A DNA stretch of 64,000 nt from Clavelina lepadiformis (Eukaryota; Chordata; Ascidiacea; Aplousobranchia; Clavelinidae), in contig NC_135240.1 in NCBI RefSeq assembly GCF_947623445.1, positions 9,300,001 to 9,364,000 of the forward strand, given 5' to 3'. Each line of letters starts with the position of its first letter. Position 1 is the stretch's first letter. Under the pieces are notes generated by a model. That model was not told the origin of the DNA, did not search any database, and worked only from the letters and a program-made list of their open reading frames with translations. Both the position numbers and the translations under genes were made by a program. Below are positions 47,300-57,581 of the stretch, piece by piece.

Positions 47300-50200
47300 C
47301 TATGAAGCAAGGCGCCCCCTGTTGGTATAGTACGACTTGCTCATGGAGCCAGGACCCATTGAGTTGTTGTATTCTTTGAAGATCATCCGGATGAGAAAAA
47401 CATGGAAGAAAATAATCAAACTTCCAATACTAATCCAGAACATCAATGGAAGACCTGTAGTTGGATATAAATGATTACAAAGTATATTCAACTATTTCTA
47501 GTAGTTCAAGGAATGCTTCTGTTTAACCAACATACACTATTATACTTGATGTACAAACAAGAAGTGAAAATAACAAAATATAATTAATTATTGATTATTA
47601 CCTAAAGCAACCCACATTTGTTACTTGGATAAACGTTCAATTAACATGCTAGCAACAGGAAACAATTTGCACCGAACTGGATGAAAGCTCAATGACAAAA
47701 TTAAGCAAACTAAGCAGTTAATTAAGAAATAAGCATATCTATAAACAACTACCTCCGGGGCCTGCTGGCTTGTTCAATGTTTCCAAATGTTGAGCATGAT
47801 CAATTATGTTGCGAACATGTAAAGTTTGCTTCAACTCTTCCAAGTGCTTCCTGTTCAGATAAAAACATAAACCTTGTCCACATAGAACAAACATGGGTAA
47901 TAGCTATCAAATTTTTAAACTGACTTATTGTAAGGCGTAAAATTTAGGCACCTGCTATGTGAAATATAAAGTATTGGTGTCACTGGCTGAGTAACATATA
48001 CTGGAAATCTTTGCGGTTCTTTTTTGAGCTGTTTTATTTCAGAAAGGCATCCTGCCTCACATGCATACAGTGGAAGTGGTGATGACTCTACACCAAATGC
48101 TTGTTATTTTAGCAAGAAAAAGGTTGCAGCTGTTATGTACGATGCTGTTACGATGTAAGTATAGTAATATCTACATACCGAGCAACGCTACTTCTAGTGT
48201 TGATGAACCAGACACATCTTTTATGGCAATATCCACAGTATTATTCTTATATATTATATTATGGAAAGCTATTTGATTGTGCAGTATATCTGGGTGTGTG
48301 TGTAGCTGAAGATCATCATTGGTAAATTGTAAGCCTCCAAAGCTTAGCACAATGGCTTGTAGCATGCCCTCTGCACCTTCACTCACTAGATAATTACAAC
48401 CCCTTTTTCTGAAGACAAAATTACAATGCTTTGTTATCTAAAAGTTGCCTGGCCATAAAACTAACGTTTCAAAACCAACTGACTTACTAAAGATTAGTGC
48501 ATTTACAGGCAATCGTTAGCACGCTAGTATCTTGATTCGTTCGATCAATCAATCCAGAGGGTAGTAAATTACCTTCCTCTAATTTATGAAAAAACATACA
48601 CATTTGTACCACTACCACAACAAGTATCCATAACATTTACCTGAGTGTAAGTGCCCACAGCTTCTGAACATCTGCAACATCGGCAGCTTTTGTAGGTTGT
48701 TTCCACAATGCTTCAGCATGAAAAGTAGGATTTCCATTGTAACAGAAATCTGGGGTCTGTTTCAAAGTCATAGACACACACATTTCACAAACGCACAGTA
48801 ACAAGTTAAGTAAACAAATTTTTTGTATTGTGTGCATGCTGTTTAAATGTATAACAACATCATCTAAATTCAACAGTTTTAAAACACACAGTAATCAAGA
48901 AAAAAATATTCACCGATATTAACTGGAAATGAAACTCACATGAAGTCTTTTTATCAAATCAAAGCGTTCTTTCTCAGGGATGTCTTTGTTATGTAATTTT
49001 GAATCCATTGTCGAGAGGACATAATATATGGTTGAATTCACAGTTCTTAAGTAACACACATAGGCGTTTTTTGTTTATGTTATTTCAATGCATGACAAAG
49101 GACAGAAAGTACAATACCCAAAGCATTTTTGTGTGAATTATTTATACAAAATATCATGGTTACAATGAATAAAAAAGCATGTGTTCAATGATCAAGGTGT
49201 TAGATGAAGTCATTAAGCATTATTGCTCCAATAACAAACCTAGGTGCTGGTATTCCTGGTTCGTGGTCAGTTGCAGGTTTGATAGAGAGGCCGGTGTGCA
49301 GGATATCACGCCATGCATCTTTATGCTCCTGCAGTAAACTCTCTCCAGACGTTCTCAGTAGTTCATCGAAATAGGAGGAGGTTGTATGAGTGAGACTCCT
49401 TAATTCCATCTGACACTTTGCCGTGCTCTTCATGACATCAGAATGCATCACAACTTTGAAAATATGAAATAAATGCAAGAAACAAATTTAAACTGATCAA
49501 TGAACTTTTTTACCTTATTAATAGTTTAGTAATACCAGTTTGGAACTCTACTTTTTTACACAAATCAATAAGTTATTTATCATGTGTACTGAGCTAACCT
49601 GTGTAAGAATCAACATGTGCTGAATTATCTTTCACCAAAAGTTTCTGTGGTGTTACACTAACTGCAACTACTACTGCCATGCAGTTTTTTTCTTCTATGG
49701 GAAGAACTGATCCATACAGTCTTAAAGCAAAAAAATGAAAACATGATTTAAGGCAATATGTTAACCAGAATAAAGGCATCCGTATCTTATGAATTTTATA
49801 CTTAAAGGATAATAAATTTAAAGTTAAACTAAGAGTAGTTAATAAAAAATAATATTTCTAATTACAGGTATCTATCACTTTTGTCCTTGGCAAGTAATTT
49901 GAAATTGCTATGAGGTTTAATGTGATCCTGATTTAGAAAAACATCTTTTATCATACTGCTTTCTTCTCTGTTTACAGTGCTTGAAACTTCAATATGTTGC
50001 AGTAATACATTGGGTCTTGATCTACAAAAAAAAACTAGTATGATTAGGAGTATCATATTTAAACTTCTTTATGTTCATGAGAAAATTATGCACAGTAAAA
50101 AAGTTTAATTCAGAGTACCTTACACTTGTGTCCTTAAAATTTCATTTGCATAACCGAGACCAAGAAATGGGGATAAATCAACAGATAAATACATTAGATT

Positions 50201-52066
50201 ACCATTCAATTTATTAACCTAAGGCAGTATTTTCCAAGCTAGAGGTAATTAGATTTAACCAGTCTTCCTCAAATAATCAGTAACCGGGACGGTACTGACG
50301 GGTCATGTAAATGTTTTGGTCATACCCAGCCACTGTTGTTATATTTGCTAATAAGCAGTATATGAGTAGGGTAAACTACAGAGATTATTTTGGGGTAACA
50401 TCCATTATGTGAAAGTATTTTACAAGCAATTTTCGATCACAAAAGTTGGTTGAAGAGTCTTGGCCAAAACTAAAGCAGAAATCCTTGAAAGTTTACCTTA
50501 TACATATAATCGTATTTTAATTTCTTTGATAAATAATATACTTGGTGATAATAGCAAAAACATTATCGTTGTGCTGGTAATAAAGTTGTAAAACAGTTCA
50601 TAAAGAGAATTTGATGATTAAGAAGGGTTGGGGAATATAGTAAACTAACTCCTAAAACTTATTTCATAGATACTTTGAATTAAAAGTCATTTTTAGGTAT
50701 TATACCCACCTATGAGCAATTACAGTATGGTTAACAAAAACACAGTCTTTCGTATAGCCACTTGTTAAACATGACAATCGCTGCACAATTCCATTGTGAA
50801 AGTTCAATACAGTGGATTCCTCATTTTGTACATTTTTTCCAACAAGCTCAGGTCGAATAATGATATCAAAAGGTAATCTGCACAAAAACTGTAAATGCTA
50901 AACTATAAAATTTTTGCACTTAATACATTTTTCTCATTCTCTGTTGAACAATTCTGACAAGCTCAAAAACATTCATAAGTATACACATTATACATACAAG
51001 AATCAAGTTTAGTAAATTATCATTAATCTTTTCAAACACTTAAAAGTTTTTATGATAAACTGCCAAAAATAATATGCCATATAATTTTACTTGTGTAATA
51101 ATTAAATTAATTTACAATTCAAATAGCATATACTTTACATATAGAGAACAAAAAATGTAGCTTGCCTATAAGTATGTAGACAACTTAATGTAATCTGCAA
51201 ATGAAAAATAGCAAAGAATAACTCACTGCACATATTCTTCATCAGGCTGGAAACTAACTTCATAAAACATGTACAAGCTAGATTGCTTATAGTCAACAAC
51301 TGAGGCAAGTTTGCCATTGCCAACAAATGGTAAATGAGGCCTCTCAACTTGTTTTTCGACATGGTGGCGATTTATAACAGCATTAAAATTATCCACAGCA
51401 AATGCTGACTTCTGCAAGTGCCTAAAAAATTGAAATTTTTTTTAATCAATACATTAAAATGCAAACGGCAAAGGGTCATTTTAATTCATGTAGGCAGGTA
51501 TCACAAATCTATGTAACTATGTGCAGATATGGGCAATAGCTTTTTGCGGATATGCAAAATAGCTATATGCAACTATGTGTGGTTATGTGCAGATATAAGA
51601 GCAGCACTCACACATAACTTCACCTGGTTACACTATCTCCACATGTACAAGTCCAAGTGATCCTTTTTAGTAGACCTGATATGTGGTCTACTAAAAAGCA
51701 AGTATTGAAATGCATCTTTAGCAGTATAGTGTAGATAGGCCTATAATACAGCCTGTAGTCTACAGGCTACCAAATTAAAACTATTGCTCAGTTAGAAAGC
51801 CTGCAGGTGGAATGTGTAAACAAACCTACCTTAATAAACTTACCCTGTGGTGAAAAAATTAGCATTAAATCAAAAATAACTTACCTTTCCATGCAGGATT
51901 TGCCACTTCCATAAAAGAATCGGTCATAGACGCGATTATAGGACAAGGGAATGATATAATACAAGAAGAAGCATCCACACAAACCAATAAACAAAACTTT
52001 TCGTCCCCAGTTTGTATTTATAAGATATTTCCATCCATAAAACCGTTGATAAATAGATGACTGCAT
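47300..52066 (-). CDS. KIAA2013 orthologue, single-pass membrane protein
   Basis: Orthologue of the vertebrate membrane glycoprotein KIAA2013, whose role is poorly known. Twelve exons join in phase: 51885-52066, 51227-51421, 50710-50877, 49866-50021, 49599-49720, 49240-49453, 48940-49045, 48641-48756, 48179-48408, 47952-48087, 47753-47850 and 47300-47454. They give 625 residues (human 634). The N-terminus has a signal-anchor-like segment (VLFIGLCGCFFLYYIIPLSY, about 28-47). The lumenal part contains HLPFVGNGKLASVVDYKQSS, LSFGGLQFTNDDLQLH, LYACEAGCLSEI and VYVTQPVTPILYIS. Near the C-terminus is a second hydrophobic helix (MFWISIGSLIIFFHVFLI), then a short tail. The start codon is preceded by an in-frame TAA. 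It is downstream of nothing obvious on its 5' side; ALG5 follows it in the same direction. Confidence 0.95.
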
Positions 52067-53674
52067 ATCGTTAATCAAATTTTAGCGTTTTATTACGAAT
52101 TAGGCCTGTACCGACTAGTGAGTAGGCCTATTGACTACGGTATTATCCTGTAGTAGACTTGATAATTATGTTAAACAGCTGTGCATTGGACTATTTAGAA
52201 ATCACGTCATAACAATGTAAGTCACACAAAGTGTTATGTTTGCCTCTTTGTTTTGAAACGATTGCAAGTTTACTACTCCGCATGCAATCAAATTCATGAA
52301 CTTCCAGCAACCATTGTTCAGTGGACCCCAAACCGCAACTATTGCAATGGACAGTCTTAATATTTTGTTTATATTTCTATCAGTCCGTTACGCCTGATAG
52401 AAATCATACACTTTCCAAGAAACATGGAAATCTACAGATTTTCACAAGAACCCAAATAAATGTAGTTATCGGTATGTGATGCGATGATATTTTCCATTTT
52501 CAACGGGAGGAGGATTTTTTTTATATCAAAATTAAAACTAAAAAAGCGTTTAAGAGTAGCGTGCCACTGAAGTTATTTTCTTAAAACAATACCATTACCA
52601 GGATATAACAAGGAGAAACAACAATTAAACCCATAACAAAAAATATAAGGCGGCCACTATTTCACCGAAAAAAATCGTGCTTTCGAAGCTATTTTTTATA
52701 GTTTCATGTTAACCTAACTGAAATATTATGATATAGACCAACCCAAATCATCTTTCAAACACACAGAGAGAGACAAACTAGAGAACAAAACATTTAAATC
52801 CTGAAAATGTTAATGAGAACTAATCCTGAAAATTCGAAACTATCAAGAAGGAATTAACCAAACTTAAAAAACACAAGTATAAAATTTAATAAAATAAAAA
52901 TAGACAAAAGGGATTTTGTCAAATATTTAAAAAAGAATTTCTTATAAAAAGATAAATCAACACATATTTTAAGCTTTTGGTTTGTTAAATTCAGTTTCGT
53001 TATTTTTACATTTTCGTAAATATCTATATTTTGTAGGTTTTTATTTTTTTTGTATTCACTGTTTGGATATTTTAGGACTGTCGCCTGAATTTCAGATTGC
53101 GCTTTTTCTGTTTAAAAAGCTTATTATATGCTTATTTTTTATTTTCCTGTTAAATTTTTAACGTTCGACTTATAATAACGTCTGTGAACAATGTTGGTAA
53201 TTAAGCGTTTTATGAATAAAGTTATAAATGACCTCAGAAATATTGTATATGATGGAAAGTTTTCGCACGCCCCGTTATAAGTGTGACGTAATTTTTGGTT
53301 ACACCGATGCAATATTGGGTTTCGGATGCATCAAAACCTTGTGCAAATTTTTTGATATCTTACTGTTATAAGTTATGAGAAATCATACATTTTGGTAATG
53401 GCGAAAAATTCTTGAACAAACTACTACAAAAAATCAAGAACGTTACTAAACTGCGCGGTTTGGTAGTAGTCCAATAATTACTTGGTAACAATTTATACTT
53501 TACTGTGAGATCCACGTCCTAAACCTTACTTCAAAGAATAGTTTTCGGTAATCCTATAAGTATACAAGACTAAGAACTCCTTAAATGTAGTGGATTTCCA
53601 AAAATATATGGAAAATTTGCTGCTGTAATTATGACGGTGTTGGTGGTTATGCTGACGTGACAATCTATAATCAT
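52067..53674. other. Region upstream of the KIAA2013 orthologue
   Basis: About 1.6 kb of AT-rich DNA. It contains the promoter of the KIAA2013 orthologue and a TAGGCCTA palindrome at 52123. No exon, repeat end or RNA gene was recognised. Confidence 0.45.
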
Positions 53675-54812
53675 TAGGGCAAGTTTTCGCAACTTTTGCA
53701 ACTTTTTTTTACAGCTTCCGGCAGCTTCCTAAATACTCAGAATTTATGTAGTATGATGTTTTAAGCTGTTTGTAGGAATTTTATATTGCAACTTTTTGCA
53801 ACTTTTTTCTATTTTTCATGCAACTTTTTATTGCAACTTTTATCAAGTATTGCGCAAAATGTAAAGGAGTGATTTAAAAAACATGCTATAAAAGTATTTC
53901 TAGTATGGTTCTAGTTTCTAGTAGTCAAGTTTGCAGACCTAGGGGGTTTGGGGTGTGGTATTTGACTTGTTTTGGGGGGAGGGGAGGGGTGGGTTATCGC
54001 TTTGCTGTTTGGCTTTTTGCGGAAAATTGTTTCCGCATTGCGTTTTTTTCTTGCTGCGTACCGGCAAAAAATGCAATTTTCGGCGGTCTCGCCAGGCCGT
54101 CCGTGAAATGGGAAAGTACCAAATTTGACAGCTCTGCCGGAGCTGACAGCGAAATGCTGTCATGTAGGTTTCAAACCTAAAGAACATAAAAATGTATGCA
54201 TGATCGATTGAATAGCGAAGAAGGAAACGGAACAAGCAGACACCCTGCAAATCTTAAACTGTTGGGTTATACAACGGAACCTTTCGAGTATCTCATACCC
54301 GAATAATTTTAAAAAACTTGTGCATAAATGTGTGATAAATATATCACTTAATATAATATAAAATTGTGTACTACATAGAATTCTCATCTATGGAATCAGT
54401 GAAGCATAACACTGCGTGACGTAATCGACTGCTTCCCCTGTGCGTGCATTTTGATTTATTCAGTTCTTTTGGTTTCTACGTTCAACGCCGCAACATGTCT
54501 TTGTGCTGTTGCTGTCACAATGTTCTATCTTGATTTATTCGTTCAATGAAACTTCAATATAACCAGATTATACAGTTGTCATGGTATATAATTGATTCTA
54601 AGATTAAGAGAAGCGAAACAACGACCTGAGACTCATTTATCATCGAGGACATTAAACAATTCAACAGACAAACATTGTAATTGAAGTGATTGTCCTTACA
54701 GGATAAGGAACAATAAACAATCATTTCATTACAAATGCAACTTTTTACTGCAACTTTTGTTAAAATTAAGTGCAACTTTCTCACTTTTTTATTGCAACAA
54801 AAACTTGCCCTA
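53675..54812 (+). mobile_element. hAT MITE with subterminal GCAACTTTT repeats
   Basis: A 1138-bp element with ends TAGGGCAAGTTTT and AAAACTTGCCCTA, flanked by a perfect 8-bp duplication ATAATCAT (53667-53674 and 54813-54820). An 8-bp duplication with short inverted ends marks a hAT element. Both subterminal regions carry many copies of TTGCAACTTTT or variants, in opposite orientation at the two ends, as expected for transposase-binding sites. No transposase frame is present. The interior holds a G-rich tract at 53976-53995. Confidence 0.88.
53976..53995 (+). repeat. G-rich tract, G-quadruplex type
   Basis: Four runs of at least three G separated by single bases (G6-A-G4-A-G4-T-G3) lie within the hAT MITE. 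This matches the usual G-quadruplex pattern. It stands out in AT-rich surroundings. Confidence 0.7.
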
Positions 54813-54820
54813 ATAATCAT

Positions 54821-55431
54821 GCTTGAAGATTGCGGTTTGAATTAAGTATTGTGGAAGCAGAAGGTTAGTAAAGATCAACATTTATTTCAAAAAATAGACA
54901 TGGATTTTCGCGAACCAGACCTTTTAGGAGCAGGATTTAGTACAAAATGAATTCAAGTATATATCACTAGCAGACTTTTAAAGACTGTACAGGCTAGTCA
55001 CTTTTTATTACTTCCTCAGAATCCTCAGTAAGGATCGTGGGCAGATAGGCGAAGCAAAAGTAAAAAGTCTGTTACCAGTACTAGACTAGACTAGTTCCAA
55101 GAGTCCAGTGAGCTTACTGAACTCGATGAATAAGCTGTAGGCCTCGCTAGTAGCCTATCTATACTCTCACCTTTACTAACGCAAGTTATTGAAGTTACAC
55201 ACTTATAGTACCGGTACGCATTGGTAATCCCATACTGGTCGTACCTTGGTTAGTTCATGTCGCCCTTACAAAATATTGTGGGCTACAATGGTCAGTCACA
55301 TTTGATCTAAATACAGCGTCATTCACACGCAAATCACATTGCGACGTCATAATTTCCATCATGTTTGTCATAATCAGCACGTAACTTTTGGTCAGGCATA
55401 AACATTTTCTTTTTCGCTTGTACAATGGTGC
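54821..55431. other. Spacer between hAT elements
   Basis: About 600 bp with no recognised gene, repeat end or RNA. Confidence 0.4.
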
Positions 55432-55458
55432 GTATAAAGCAAGGGTCGGCAACCTACG

Positions 55459-56753
55459 CCGTAGGGTTGCCATACGTCCGGATTTCTCCGGACATGTCCG
55501 GAATTTTAGTGTTCAAACTGCGTCCGGGGGGAAATGCTTAAATGTCCGGAATTTTTAAAAATTGTTTGTTGCGTTACGGGTAATAATTTCATTGTTACGT
55601 CATAAACGACAATACAGCGCTCTATTTGGGATACAATGATACATGGATAAGTGGAGCTGGGCTAGTAGCTGAAGGCCTTATATCTTGGTCGATATTGCAA
55701 AATTTAGAACATGTCTGAAACGATAAGAGCGTATATTCGCTGAAGAAAATTATAAAGCAGTGAAAGCAGTAGAAAAATAGCGCAACAAGAAGTCTGTTGC
55801 AGACCAAATGAGAATACCAAGGAAATTGTCGTTTGTTTAATGCTTAATGATTTCGAAGTGGGGCGCGGGTTTTGTTCGCACCGTCAAGGTGGGGAGCCTC
55901 TCCATAAGTTTTAGAACCCTTGTTCTAGTTGAAGATGCGAGCCGAATATGTTAAGTGCTAAAATTAAATTTTGTTATTGTTTTACTGTAGAATATGGCTA
56001 AGCGAAAATGTAAATTCACAGATGAAATAGATAGAAATACAATAAATAAATATACAATAAATAATAATAACAATAAATTCAAAGATAGAAATAAGATGAC
56101 CGTGGAGACAATGAAAGGAGTTTTAGCACTTCAGTACAACTTCAAAAGCATGTCTTGTGGGGAATTTTGTGTGTTTTTGAAGTCCAACAAGACCTTGTTG
56201 AAAAAAATCAGATCTTCGGAAAAGTACAATTGGTATGAGGGAGAGTAGAGTATTGTTTATACAGTACGTTCATTACTTGTAATTACCTTGGAGCGTATTT
56301 TGTAAAAAATTCTATGCTAATTTTCGTTTTCATAAATGTTACTGTTTAGAAGAGAACTTGCATTCGTGTATTGCAATACAACATTTCTTTGCTGTTTGTG
56401 TATAGTTTCGTGTTTATCCTTCTTTCACAAAAAAGCAATGGCGGTAATGTACAGTACTTTGGTAATATTCTAAAGTTGGTCAATGCAACTGAGGTAAATT
56501 TGTTATGGATTGCGGATTATCAAATATAGTAACCCTAGCCTAGAGATCACCAGAGGTCAAATCAGAGATGGCCCAATAGCCTAGTGAATTCACGACACTA
56601 TGTTCAAAAATCCACTCTGGTATACAATGGATAGGCAAAGCATTGCTAGTGTGACGTCATATTGACAGACAATGTGTTCATACCTCATTTTAAAAACCGC
56701 TAGTGAGCACTAAAGAGTCTCCGGATTTTAGGCCACGAAAATATGGTAACCCT
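55459..56753 (+). mobile_element. Second hAT element nested inside the first
   Basis: The left part begins (CCG)TAGGGTTGCCATACGTCCGG; the right end is ATATGGTAACCCT. These are short inverted repeats. AACCTACG flanks both sides (55451-55458, 56754-56761). Excision of the insert with one octamer restores GGCAACCTACGGCCCGCGGG, the expected host-element sequence. The leftmost 3 bases do not match the right end, so the exact edge may differ slightly. It contains a small deleted transposase frame. Confidence 0.8.
55994..56248 (+). pseudogene. Internally deleted hAT transposase (84 aa)
   Basis: The frame opens MAKRKCKFTDEI, the start of a known hAT transposase type, passes through an Asn-rich stretch, and then continues with MKGVLALQYNFKSMSCGEF and KTLLKKIRSSEKYNW. 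In that family the latter lies at the extreme C-terminus. The zinc finger, catalytic core and dimerisation domain are absent. The two ends have been brought together by a large internal deletion, giving a short uninterrupted frame. Comparison is from memory of the family. Confidence 0.6.
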
Positions 56754-57004
56754 AACCTACGGCCCGCGGGCCGGATCCGGCCCGCCATGCGAAATCGTCC
56801 GGCCCGAGACATATTAATTAGTTATCACAAGAATACGGCCCGCCGTTTCTTATTGAGTTTCAAACTGCAGTGTTAGCACTGTTTAAAAAATTTGTGGTAT
56901 TGTTACGCCATAAGTACGTTGTACTAGTCTATTGTTACGCCATAAATCTGGTGCGAAGGCGGTAGACTAGTATCTCGTACTAAGTACGAGATACTAGTGA
57001 GTAC

Positions 57005-57433
57005 GTGGACGCCAATACCATTCCCGAAAAATTTCAAATGGATCTTCTTGAAATGCAATGCAGTGACGAATTGAAGGCAAAATTTCATACAAAAGGCACA
57101 TCGCTGCTTCACTTTTACAAAAAGTACGTTCTTGCAAGTGGTCTTTATCCCAGCTTGACCAACAATGCAAACGAAATGGCATCGATGTTTGGTAGCACGT
57201 ACATATGTGATTGTGAACAAATGTTTTCAACATTGAAATTCACGAAGAGCAAGCTAAGATCACGCATTTCGGACGCCCATTTAGAAAATGTTCTGGTTCT
57301 TGCTTCATCTGACTTTCACAAAGCACTCTCAACTTTCACTCTCAACTTTCACAAAGCAAGCAGCATCAAGTGTCACATTAATGCTGTGTTGTTGAAGTGT
57401 GAATACATATACTGTATTATGCTCTTTTTGTGA
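57005..57433 (+). pseudogene. hAT transposase C-terminal dimerisation domain fragment
   Basis: A 142-codon frame containing LLEMQCSDELKAKF, LHFYKKYVLASGLYPSLTNN, MASMFGSTYICDCEQMFSTL and NKSK-like TKSKLRSRISDAHLENVLVLA. This is the hATC dimerisation region as in GTF2IRD2, ZBED5 and EPM2AIP1-type proteins. The upstream three-quarters of a transposase are missing, and the frame stays open beyond the homologous part to a stop at 57431-57433. It belongs to the outer hAT element. Confidence 0.75.
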
Positions 57434-57581
57434 TTGGTATGATTCAGATTGCAGCAATCTAGCGTAATATACTGAAGTGAGTGTGAATTATAGTATTAAT
57501 GAAAATTCCGGCCCGCCAAAGAGTTGTACACTCGACATTTGGCCCGTGACTAGCAAAAGGTTGCCGACCCCTGGTATAAAG

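Larger units (their letters stand above)
55440..57573 (+). mobile_element. hAT transposon (GTF2IRD2/ZBED-like), interrupted
   Basis: Ends CAAGGGTCGGCAACCTACG and GGTTGCCGACCCCTG are inverted repeats, flanked by a perfect 8-bp duplication GTATAAAG (55432-55439, 57574-57581). Both subterminal regions carry the GGCCCGCCGG-type strings typical of this hAT family. It is 2134 bp long, of which about 1.3 kb (55459-56753) is a second hAT inserted near the left end. What remains encodes only the transposase C-terminus, so the element is defective. Confidence 0.88.

Noticed and set aside
53905-54250. Overlapping frames of 91 and 103 codons inside the hAT MITE
   Set aside because: They lie on opposite strands of the same G-rich tract and have no transposase or other motif.
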